Below are positions 1 to 6,620 of a stretch of 24,053 nt of DNA, piece by piece. Position numbers and translations under genes: made by a program. Under the pieces are notes generated by a model that saw only the letters and a list, made by a program, of their open reading frames with translations, was not told where the DNA came from and searched no databases. This DNA is from Anaerolineae bacterium (lineage in GTDB: Bacteria > Chloroflexota > Anaerolineae > B4-G1), in assembly GCA_030612585.1 (NCBI GenBank), contig JAUWNP010000053.1, positions 1 to 24,053 of the forward strand, written 5' to 3'. Every line of letters starts with the position of its first letter. The stretch's first letter is position 1.

Positions 1-1043
1 GCAACCCGCTGGCGCTGACCGAGGGGCCTCTGACCGGCAGTGCAGACCGTATCCGCCGCGCTGCCGAACACAGCATCGGCATCATGTTCACCAAGGGCAT
101 CCGCCCCCAACCGGCTACCTCGCCCAACCCCTTCATCGCCAAAACCGGACGCAGCAGCCTGATGAACGCCGATTGGTCGGACATCGGCTTTGAGCAATGG
201 TTGGAAGAGATCGAGTCGCTCCGCGAGCGGGACTTTGTGCTGGTGACCAGCATTGCCAAGAACTACGTCACGCCCCAGGAAGCGGCCGACATGGCCGAGG
301 AGATCGCTAAACGCGGCCCCGACGCCATCTCCCTGGTGGATTACGATCCCGACGACCTGATCCGCGCCGTGAAACTGGCCCGTCCCCGGGTCAATCTCCC
401 GCTGATGGTGAAACTGTGTCCCTTCATGCCTCGGCTGGAGGAAGTGCTCAAAGAACTGGTGGCGGCCGGGATAGATGCGGTGGCGGCGATGGATTCCATC
501 GGCCCGGTGCTCGTGGTGGATGTGGAGACCGGGTTGCCCAGCATGGGTAGCGAGGATGGGAGCGGTTATCTTTCGGGCGAGGCCATCAAGCCGGTTTTGG
601 TCAAATACGTGTACGAAATCTCTCGCTTTGTGGACCTGCCGGTGGTTGGCGTGGGCGGGGTGAACAAGGCCGAGGATGTAGTCGAGGTGACGATGGTCGG
701 CGGGACAGTGGTGGGGATGGTGGCCGCGCCGCTGTTGCGCGGTCTGCAAGTCTTCGATCGGGTTGAGGACCAACTGCGCAAGCACCTGGCCGGCCGGGGT
801 CTTGCGGACATCAACACTCTGCGCGGCCTCACCCACCGCAGGGTGGCGCAAGCGGAGATGCGCTACGACGCCCGGGCCGCGATTGACCCGGAGAAGTGCA
901 CGAACTGCGGCCTGTGTTCAAGGGTCTGCTTCAAGCAGGCGCCACTCGAAGAAAATGGCAGTACCCGCATCCGTGCCGCCCGCTGCGTCGGCTGCGGCCT
1001 ATGCGCAAGCGTCTGCCCCCAAAACGCCATCGCTTTGATTTGA
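1..1043 (+). CDS. preA: PreA-type dihydropyrimidine dehydrogenase subunit (dihydroorotate dehydrogenase family), 5' truncated by window
   Basis: The frame is open from base 3, so the first ATG in view (84) is internal and the true start lies outside. About 346 residues are visible; the family is usually a little over 400. Seen: a TIM-barrel flavoprotein sequence with the FMN-site type motif VVGVGGVNKAEDV, and a C-terminal ferredoxin domain with two CxxCxxCxxxC motifs (first cysteines encoded at 897 and 984). Known for the family: PreA, working with PreT, uses NAD(P)H to reduce uracil and thymine to dihydropyrimidines in the cytoplasm. The dihydropyrimidinase gene directly downstream would carry out the next step, which supports this over a biosynthetic dihydroorotate dehydrogenase, since PyrD enzymes lack this ferredoxin tail. 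PreT is not in view and may lie upstream. Confidence 0.85.
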   Translation, partial: NPLALTEGPLTGSADRIRRAAEHSIGIMFTKGIRPQPATSPNPFIAKTGRSSLMNADWSDIGFEQWLEEIESLRERDFVLVTSIAKNYVTPQEAADMAEEIAKRGPDAISLVDYDPDDLIRAVKLARPRVNLPLMVKLCPFMPRLEEVLKELVAAGIDAVAAMDSIGPVLVVDVETGLPSMGSEDGSGYLSGEAIKPVLVKYVYEISRFVDLPVVGVGGVNKAEDVVEVTMVGGTVVGMVAAPLLRGLQVFDRVEDQLRKHLAGRGLADINTLRGLTHRRVAQAEMRYDARAAIDPEKCTNCGLCSRVCFKQAPLEENGSTRIRAARCVGCGLCASVCPQNAIALI

Positions 1044-1071
1044 GATTTGTTGATTTCAGATTTGGAGATTT
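1037..1071 (+). repeat. Left copy of a 35-bp inverted repeat around the hydantoinase gene
   Basis: This stretch, built on the unit AGATTTGTTGATTT, matches the reverse complement of 2490-2524 at about 30 of 35 positions by hand alignment. It covers the preA stop codon, the short gap and the ribosome-binding site of the next gene. It is AT-rich, unlike the coding sequence on both sides. Confidence 0.75.
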
Positions 1072-1075
1072 AACT

Positions 1076-2482
1076 GTGGACGTCGTCATTAAAGGCGGCA
1101 CGCTGGTGCTGGGAGAGGGCGTCTTCCCGGCCGACGTCGGGATCGTCGGCGAGAAGGTCGCCGCCGTCGGCCAATCGCTCGACGGCGAGCGGGTGATTGA
1201 CGCCACCGGCTGCCTGGTGCTGCCGGGCGGGATTGACGCCCACACTCACCTGGCCCTGTCTCTGGGGCCGGACCTGGCCGTGAGCGACGACTTTGAATCC
1301 GGCACCATCGCCGCCGCCTGCGGGGGCACGACAACCGTCATCAACTACGCCGAGCAGTGTGGTTACGCCAACTTGTTGGAGGCACTCGACGCATGGCAGG
1401 CCAAGGCAGCAGGCCATGCCGTCATTGACTATGGTTTCCACATGCTCATCGCTGACCCACGCCCGGACGTGATCGATGAGATGGCAGCCGTTGTCGAACG
1501 GGGCATCACTAGTTTTAAGGCTCTGCTGGCGTATAAGGACATCGTCATGCTGGACGATGCGCAACTATTCCGCGTGCTTGAGCGCGCCAGAGACCTGGGC
1601 GCATTGGTCAACGTGCACGCCGAGAACGGGCACTTGGTGGATGAATTGGTCGCTGCCTGCCGGGCGGCCGGGCAGACCGCGCCGCGTTACCACGCGCTCA
1701 CGCGGCCAGAGGTGGCCGAGGCCGAAGCGACGGAGCGGGCGTTGGCGCTGGCCGAAGCGGCCTCTGCGCCCATCTACATCGTGCACATGACCTGTGCGCG
1801 GGCGGTGGAAACTTTGCGGCGTGCCCAGGCCCGCGGCCAGGTGGCCTTCGGCGAGACCTGTCTCCAGTACCTCCTGCTCGACGAGCGGGTCTACGAGAGC
1901 GAGGATTTCGACACTGCCGCCGGATATGTACTCTCCCCACCGCTGAGGGAGCGGAGCAATCAGGATGCGCTTTGGACGGCGCTGGCTGCGGGCACGATCC
2001 AGACTGTCGGTACCGATCATTGCCCTTTCACGCGGGAGCAGAAAGCACGCGGGCGGGATGATTTCACGCTCATTCCCAACGGATTACCGGGGATTGAGAC
2101 GCGGGTGGGGTTGCTTTACCACTACGGTGTGGGTCAGGGTCGCCTGTCCCTGTCCGATTGGGTGCGCTTGACGGCCACCAATCCGGCGCGTCTCTTCGGC
2201 CTTTACCCGCGCAAGGGCACCCTGGTTCCCGGCAGCGACGGAGACGTGGTCATCTTCGACCCGGAGAAGCGCAAGACCCTGGACGCCGCATCTCTGCACA
2301 TGCGCACCGACATCTCGCCGTATGCCGGTTGGGAGGTGCGCGGCTGGCCACGCCACGTGCTGCAGCGGGGGCATTTCGTCGTCGAGGATGGAGCCTTTGT
2401 TGGCCGGCCCGGTGTTGGGAAATTTATTCCCCGCCGGCGCTTCGCATTTGAGGTAAAACGTAACTTGACAGTGTCAGATTAG
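1076..2482 (+). CDS. hydA: Dihydropyrimidinase / D-hydantoinase (cyclic amidohydrolase)
   Basis: This is a 468-residue amidohydrolase, the normal length for the family. It would hydrolyse 5,6-dihydropyrimidines (or hydantoins) to N-carbamoyl-beta-amino acids in the cytoplasm. Seen: HTH metal motif at H56/H58 (after PGGID), the lysine expected to be carbamylated at K148 in TSFKALLAYK, metal-ligand histidines H181 (NVHAENG) and H237 (IVHMT), and D314 in GTDHCPF. This is the complete binuclear-metal site. GTG at 1076 is chosen because GGAG lies at 1064-1067 with an 8-nt spacer and the protein then begins in family style (VDVVIKGGTLV). The frame extends upstream to 896, but that part overlaps the preA ferredoxin domain and shows no family sequence. 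Allantoinase is the main alternative; the preA neighbour favours dihydropyrimidinase. Confidence 0.87.
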   Translation: MDVVIKGGTLVLGEGVFPADVGIVGEKVAAVGQSLDGERVIDATGCLVLPGGIDAHTHLALSLGPDLAVSDDFESGTIAAACGGTTTVINYAEQCGYANLLEALDAWQAKAAGHAVIDYGFHMLIADPRPDVIDEMAAVVERGITSFKALLAYKDIVMLDDAQLFRVLERARDLGALVNVHAENGHLVDELVAACRAAGQTAPRYHALTRPEVAEAEATERALALAEAASAPIYIVHMTCARAVETLRRAQARGQVAFGETCLQYLLLDERVYESEDFDTAAGYVLSPPLRERSNQDALWTALAAGTIQTVGTDHCPFTREQKARGRDDFTLIPNGLPGIETRVGLLYHYGVGQGRLSLSDWVRLTATNPARLFGLYPRKGTLVPGSDGDVVIFDPEKRKTLDAASLHMRTDISPYAGWEVRGWPRHVLQRGHFVVEDGAFVGRPGVGKFIPRRRFAFEVKRNLTVSD

Positions 2483-2489
2483 CCTTCCC

Positions 2490-2524
2490 CAATCAACAAA
2501 TCTTAAATCAACAAATCTAAAATC
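2490..2524 (-). repeat. Right copy of the 35-bp inverted repeat
   Basis: Read on the minus strand, this matches 1037-1071 with about five mismatches. It carries two direct copies of AGATTTGTTGATTT. It lies in the short gap between the hydantoinase stop and the Shine-Dalgarno of the next gene, so the two copies bracket exactly one gene in opposite orientation. Confidence 0.75.
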
Positions 2525-2542
2525 ACCTCTCAGGAGGTCATA

Positions 2543-3439
2543 ATGAACAAACCAACAGTAGGATTTATCGGACTGGGCATCATGGGGAAACCCATGGCCC
2601 TCAACGTGTTGAAAGCGGGCTTCCCTCTGGTCGTACACAACCGCAGCCATGGACCGGTGGAAGAGTTGGTCGCGGCCGGGGCGGAGGATGGTGGCTCGCC
2701 AGAGGGTGTGGCCCAGCGGGCGGAGATCACCCTGCTGTGCTTGCCCGATTCCCCGGACGTGCAACAGGTGTTGGAGGGTTCTGGAGGCGTCTTCGAAGGG
2801 ATCGGCCGGGGCAAGGTCATCGTGGATATGAGCACCATCTCGCCGGTGGTGGCGCGAGACCTGGTGGCCAAGGCGGAGCAGTTGGGGGTCGAGATGCTGG
2901 ATGCGCCGGTCTCCGGTGGGGACGTCGGCGCTAAGCAGGGCACACTCTCCATCATGGTCGGTGGTAAACCGGAGGTGTTCAATCGCGTGTTGCCGGTGTT
3001 CCAGGCGCTGGGGAAGAACATCGTCCGCGTTGGGGACGCGGGCGCGGGCCAGGTGACCAAGGCGTGCAATCAGATCGTGGTAGCGTTGACCATCGAGGCC
3101 ATCAGTGAGGCATTAGTGCTGGCAACGAAGGCGGGCGTGGACCCGGCCCGGGTGCGAGAGGCGCTCCTGGGCGGCTTTGCACAAAGCCGCATCCTGGATG
3201 TGCACGGCCAGCGCTTTCTGGACCGCAACTTTCAACCGGGGTTCAAGGCCCGTCTCCATCACAAGGATCTAAAGATTGCCCTGGAGACTGGGCGGACGTA
3301 CGGCGTGCCACTGCCCGCCACCAGCCTGGTGCACGAGTTCTATGGATCGCTGGTGGCGACCGGCAAGGCTGAACTCGACCATTCGGCTTTGGTCACGTTG
3401 ATTGAGGAACTGTCCGGGGTAAAGGTGGACGTTAAATAG
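2543..3439 (+). CDS. NAD(P)-dependent 2-hydroxy-3-oxopropionate reductase-type beta-hydroxyacid dehydrogenase
   Basis: This 298-residue protein is full length for the 3-hydroxyisobutyrate / tartronate-semialdehyde reductase family. Seen: N-terminal Rossmann motif FIGLGIMGKPMA (residues 8-19), substrate-binding motif DAPVSGGDVGAKQGTLS, the catalytic lysine region GAGQVTKACNQ with K173 and N177, and HHKDLKIALE. AGGAGG at 2532-2537, five nt before the ATG, is the strongest Shine-Dalgarno in this part of the window. The family reduces short beta-aldehyde acids (tartronate semialdehyde, methylmalonate or malonate semialdehyde) in the cytoplasm. A malonate semialdehyde-type substrate would suit the pyrimidine genes upstream, because beta-alanine breakdown passes through it, but substrate cannot be read from sequence alone. 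It probably shares a transcript with the hydantoinase gene. Confidence 0.85.
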   Translation: MNKPTVGFIGLGIMGKPMALNVLKAGFPLVVHNRSHGPVEELVAAGAEDGGSPEGVAQRAEITLLCLPDSPDVQQVLEGSGGVFEGIGRGKVIVDMSTISPVVARDLVAKAEQLGVEMLDAPVSGGDVGAKQGTLSIMVGGKPEVFNRVLPVFQALGKNIVRVGDAGAGQVTKACNQIVVALTIEAISEALVLATKAGVDPARVREALLGGFAQSRILDVHGQRFLDRNFQPGFKARLHHKDLKIALETGRTYGVPLPATSLVHEFYGSLVATGKAELDHSALVTLIEELSGVKVDVK

Positions 3440-3459
3440 GGATCTGGGGTTGTTCGCGG

Positions 3460-3663
3460 TTAGCGGAGGTGTGATTTCCCCAGCGTGATCTGGCGCTGTA
3501 ATGCCCGGCGTTCCCCGTTGGAACGGTTGATCGCGCGCCACATCCGCGCCTCAGCGCGGGCTGCCAGAACGCTGAATGACACAATGCCGATGAGCACGAC
3601 GACGCCAAACAGGATATCATAGACTGTCAGCGAGTTGGGGGTGCACCACATACACTCGGCCAT
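3460..3663 (-). CDS. Small probable single-span membrane protein, hypothetical
   Basis: This 67-residue frame is convergent to the dehydrogenase gene. It has one hydrophobic segment (about residues 14-34, YDILFGVVVLIGIVSFSVLA) followed by a basic, probably cytoplasmic tail rich in Arg (residues 35-67). I do not recognise the family. Support for a real gene comes from its signals: GGGAGGG at 3668-3674 a few bases before the ATG, and a perfect TATAAT with extended-10 TGG upstream at 3698-3706. The frame continues upstream to 3858, but that part runs through a palindromic repeat and looks non-coding, so the internal ATG at 3663 is preferred. Confidence 0.5.
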   Translation of the reverse strand: MAECMWCTPNSLTVYDILFGVVVLIGIVSFSVLAARAEARMWRAINRSNGERRALQRQITLGKSHLR

Positions 3664-3697
3664 CGTACCCTCCCGACTACAGTTCTCTTCCACTGCT

Positions 3698-3726
3698 ATT
3701 ATACCACATTGGTAACTGCTCGACCA
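3698..3726 (-). promoter_or_regulatory. Extended -10 promoter for the small membrane protein
   Basis: On the minus strand TGGTATAAT is encoded at 3698-3706, a perfect -10 with TGn extension. A weak -35 (TGGTCG, three of six matches) lies 17 bp upstream at 3721-3726. Transcription would start near 3691, giving a leader of about 28 nt before the ATG at 3663. Confidence 0.55.
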
Positions 3727-3729
3727 TCT

Positions 3730-3832
3730 ACAAATGGGACACGGATCAACACGGATCGCACGGATGTACACAGATAAAGATAAAGAATCCGTGAGAATCC
3801 GTTTCATCTGTGTGTATCCGTGTTCTATTTGT
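3730..3832. repeat. Large imperfect palindrome of CACGGAT-type units
   Basis: The left arm contains three spaced CACGGAT units; the right arm contains their complements (ATCCGT/ATCCGTG). The ends ACAAAT and ATTTGT pair. The two arms of roughly 45 nt align as an imperfect inverted repeat about an AAAGATAAAG centre. A related half-element lies at 6325-6367. The remaining DNA from 3833 to 3931, ahead of the transketolase gene, shows no clear gene or strong promoter. Confidence 0.7.
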
Positions 3833-3931
3833 GCCTGTTTTGGTAAGAGCGTAGTCACTCACGTTGCTTGTTAGAGTTCAAGCGCATCACGCGACCCGCT
3901 GCCGTAGCATGCCAAATGAAAGGAATCCAAT

Positions 3932-6292
3932 ATGAATCACGTTACTGAAGAGCGTATTGCCCAACGCCACGAGGAACTGGCCCAGCACTTCGACCACTGG
4001 GAGAAGACCAAAGACCTGATTGACCAACTCATTGACCTAATCCTCAACTACCGCCAGAGCGGTCACCCCGGAGGGTCGCGCTCCAAGGTGCACGCCCTGG
4101 TCGTCACACTGCTCAGCGGTTGTATGCGCTGGGACATCCGCCATCCCGAAAAACGATTTGGCGACCGGTTTATTCTGGGCGCGGGCCACACGATTCCGCT
4201 CGTCTACTGCACGCTGGCCGTGCTCAACGAGACGTTACGCATCAAGTACCAGCAGACCGGTGACGAACGTTACGCCATCCCCAACCCCGAGGAACGGGCC
4301 TTGCACTGGGAGGACCTGCTGGACTTCCGGCGTCGTGGCGGATTGTCGGGGCACGCCGAGATGGAGGGCAAGACGCTGTTCCTCAAGTTTAACACCGGAC
4401 CATCGGGGCATGGCAGCCCGGCGGCGGCCGGTGTGGCACTGGCGCTCAAGCGGGCCGGTGCTGAGGGCGTGAAGGTGTTTATCTTCGAGGGTGAGGCGGG
4501 CCTGACGCCCGGTGGTACTCACGAGACGCTGAACTCGGCCTGGGGATTGGGTCTGGATAATCTATACTACGTGGTAGACTGGAATGACTTTGGCATTGAC
4601 GATCATCCTGTCAGCAGCGCTGTCTATGGCACACCCACCGACTGGTTTGGGTCGCACGGATGGCGCGTGTTCAACGCACAGTCTGGCAGTGAGTGGGGCC
4701 CGGTGGCGCAGGCTATCCTGTCCATGGTGCTGGGGGACAATCCCGATCGCGTGCCCAGCGTAGCCTGGGTCAAGACGCGCAAGGGGCGTGAATACCTGAA
4801 GTACGATAACCTGTCGCACGGTTCACCGCACAAAATCAATTCTGAGTTGTTCTGGGAAACCAAACGTCCGTTCGCCGAGAAGTATGGCGTAACGTTCGCC
4901 AATTTTGGTGGTGCTGCGCCTGACGCTCCCGCCGAACAACGAGCCGAGTTCGAGGCTAATTTGAGGGCCGTGATAGGTGTGCTCCATCGAGACCAGGCGC
5001 TGGTAGACTACCTGGCCGATACACTCGTGGCGCTGGGCGATAGCGTGCCCGAGGAGATACCCGCGTTCCGACTGGGTGGGCGCGGTACTCCCTATCAGGA
5101 CGAGCGGTTGTACGACTATCGCAATTACCCGGCCGAACTGTACGTCAAACCCGGTACGTCCGTCGCCAATCGAGCGGCGCTCGCCAAATGGGGTGGGTGG
5201 GTCAATGCATTCGGCGCGCAGGAGTATGGCCGGCCGTTGGTTCTGGCCTGTTCGGCCGATCTGGCTGGTTCAACGAATGTCAGCGGCTTTGCCAAGGGCT
5301 ATGGAGATTTTCCCGGATACGGCTGGTACGAACGATATGGCACTCCAGAGGGGGTGCTGCTGCCGCAGGAGATCACCGAGTTTGCTAACGCTGGCATTCT
5401 GGCAGGCATGGCCACGGTCAACTTTGCGCCCAATCCAGAAGATGTATTCGATGGTTTCTGGGGCGCGTGTTCGACGTACGGATCATTTTCCTATCTCAAG
5501 TACGGGATGTTTCGCCTGTTCAGCCAATTGGCGCAGGACTGCGATTGGAAAGTGGGCAAGGTGATTTGGATAGCGGGCCATTCCGGGCCAGAGACGGCCG
5601 ACGACAGCCGCACGCACTTTGGCATCTTCTCGCCTGGCGTGACACAACTTTTCCCCGCAGGGTCTATCATCAACCTGCATCCGTGGGAGCACAACGAAGT
5701 GCCGGTGCTCCTGGGCGCGGGGCTGAGGCAAGCCGCGCCGATTGTCGCCCTGCATCTGACCCGCCCGGCGATCAAGATCCCGGACCGTGACAAGTTGGGC
5801 CTGCCGTCGCACTTCGAGGCGGCGCGCGGCGCGTACGTGGTGCGTGATTTTAGCACACAGCGGCCTGACCAGCCACGCGGCGGCGTCCTGATCGTGCAGG
5901 GGACCAGCGCCATGGTCAGCGTCGTTCATATCCTGCCGGAATTGGAGAAGCGGGGCCTCAATGTGAAGATCGTCTGCGCGACCAGCCCGCAACTGTTCGC
6001 GCTTCAGCCAGAGGAGTATCGCCGGCGAGTGCTTTCGCCCAGCGACCGTGCCGATTCGACCGTTATCACCACACAAGCACGCTGGCTGATGCACGATTGG
6101 CTGTTCAACAAGGTGGCTGAGGAGTACGCTTTGTCGGCCGATTGGGACAATCGCTGGCGCACTGGTGGCACGCTGGACGACGTACTCGACGAAGCGCACC
6201 TATCACCACGTTGGGTGTTGGAGGGCATCGAGCGTTTCGTGCGCGATCGAGACGCCCGCCTGGCCTCGTTGAGGATGGTCGGCGCCGGTTGA
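3932..6292 (+). CDS. Transketolase-family thiamine-diphosphate enzyme, long variant
   Basis: The protein is 786 residues; ordinary transketolases have about 660. Seen: GHPGGS at 44-49 and GHTIP (N-terminal TPP-binding region), GPSGHGSPAAAGVA, then EGEAGLTPGG around 186-195 with DWNDFGID following (N218). These correspond in position to the GDG...N metal/TPP motif of the family, but GDG reads GEA here. The C-terminal half has the pyrimidine-binding type region PQEITEFANAGILAGMA, then AGHSGPETADDSRTH and a transketolase C-terminal domain. Known for the family: transfer of two-carbon ketol units in the pentose-phosphate or Calvin pathways. The substrate of this divergent form is uncertain. AAAGGA lies 7 nt before the ATG. 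Phosphoketolase was considered because of length, but its motifs are absent. The gene appears monocistronic, between repeats and followed by a terminator. Confidence 0.8.
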   Translation: MNHVTEERIAQRHEELAQHFDHWEKTKDLIDQLIDLILNYRQSGHPGGSRSKVHALVVTLLSGCMRWDIRHPEKRFGDRFILGAGHTIPLVYCTLAVLNETLRIKYQQTGDERYAIPNPEERALHWEDLLDFRRRGGLSGHAEMEGKTLFLKFNTGPSGHGSPAAAGVALALKRAGAEGVKVFIFEGEAGLTPGGTHETLNSAWGLGLDNLYYVVDWNDFGIDDHPVSSAVYGTPTDWFGSHGWRVFNAQSGSEWGPVAQAILSMVLGDNPDRVPSVAWVKTRKGREYLKYDNLSHGSPHKINSELFWETKRPFAEKYGVTFANFGGAAPDAPAEQRAEFEANLRAVIGVLHRDQALVDYLADTLVALGDSVPEEIPAFRLGGRGTPYQDERLYDYRNYPAELYVKPGTSVANRAALAKWGGWVNAFGAQEYGRPLVLACSADLAGSTNVSGFAKGYGDFPGYGWYERYGTPEGVLLPQEITEFANAGILAGMATVNFAPNPEDVFDGFWGACSTYGSFSYLKYGMFRLFSQLAQDCDWKVGKVIWIAGHSGPETADDSRTHFGIFSPGVTQLFPAGSIINLHPWEHNEVPVLLGAGLRQAAPIVALHLTRPAIKIPDRDKLGLPSHFEAARGAYVVRDFSTQRPDQPRGGVLIVQGTSAMVSVVHILPELEKRGLNVKIVCATSPQLFALQPEEYRRRVLSPSDRADSTVITTQARWLMHDWLFNKVAEEYALSADWDNRWRTGGTLDDVLDEAHLSPRWVLEGIERFVRDRDARLASLRMVGAG

Positions 6293-6324
6293 GATGTTGG
6301 CGCGAGTTCAGATTCCAAGTCCAG

Positions 6325-6367
6325 AAAAAAAACCGTGAAATCCGTGTTTGCCCGTGTCCGATTTTCT
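6325..6367. repeat. Partial copy of the CACGGAT palindrome family
   Basis: Contains ACCGTGAAATCCGTG and CCCGTGTCCGATTT, which resemble the right arm of the element at 3730-3832 (CCGTGAGAATCCGT...ATCCGTGT...ATTT). The left arm is missing. The transketolase gene therefore lies between a full and a half copy. Confidence 0.6.
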
Positions 6368-6431
6368 GATAGTGTCCCCCTCGCTTGGGTGTTGTTGGTT
6401 TGATGGTGTCTGAATATGACATCGAATCTTG

Positions 6432-6471
6432 AGGATTTACCGAATTTGGCTCCACCAATTCGGTAAATCCT
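6432..6471 (+). terminator. Strong hairpin terminator after the transketolase gene
   Basis: AGGATTTACCGAATTTGG (6432-6449) pairs with CCAATTCGGTAAATCCT (6455-6471), a 17-bp stem with one bulged T and a 5-nt loop. A short T-rich run (TTTCTATT) follows. The U-tract is short, so factor-independent termination is likely but not certain. The high symmetry could also mean a palindromic repeat. Confidence 0.65.
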
Positions 6472-6534
6472 TTCTATTCGTTGTCATACGTTGCTTTTGG
6501 CAGCCTTTTTGGTGAGGCAATTCGCTCGTGCTAG

Positions 6535-6563
6535 TTGACGGATGGTGCTGCCTGCTGTAGAAT
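6535..6563 (+). promoter_or_regulatory. Sigma-70-like promoter of the secreted protease gene
   Basis: TTGACG (6535-6540, five of six) and TAGAAT (6558-6563, five of six) are separated by exactly 17 bp. Expected transcription start is near 6570, leaving a leader of about 50 nt to the GTG at 6621. The gap 6293-6620 otherwise holds only the half repeat and the hairpin listed separately. Confidence 0.7.
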
Positions 6564-6620
6564 AAGCCACATACCCCTTATACTAATTTGCCAGTGGCTT
6601 ATTTGAAGGGAGATTCCAAA

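Noticed and set aside
896..1075. N-terminal extension of the hydantoinase frame back to 896
   Set aside because: It overlaps the conserved ferredoxin domain of preA in another frame, shows no amidohydrolase sequence, and GTG 1076 has a well-placed GGAG.
3730..3832. CRISPR-like array of CACGGAT units
   Set aside because: Units are only about 7-8 bp, irregularly spaced and arranged as an inverted repeat, with no spacers of constant length and no cas genes.
5483..6199. 238-codon minus-strand frame opposite the transketolase gene
   Set aside because: Antisense shadow of a GC-rich gene; no motifs and no ribosome-binding site. The same reasoning applies to other long antisense frames such as 6678-7559, 9294-10004, 13694-14278, 22505-23092 and 23162-23947.
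3932..6292. Phosphoketolase, suggested by the 786-residue length
   Set aside because: The phosphoketolase motifs I would expect are absent, whereas GHPGG, GAGHT and the transketolase-type middle and C-terminal regions are present.
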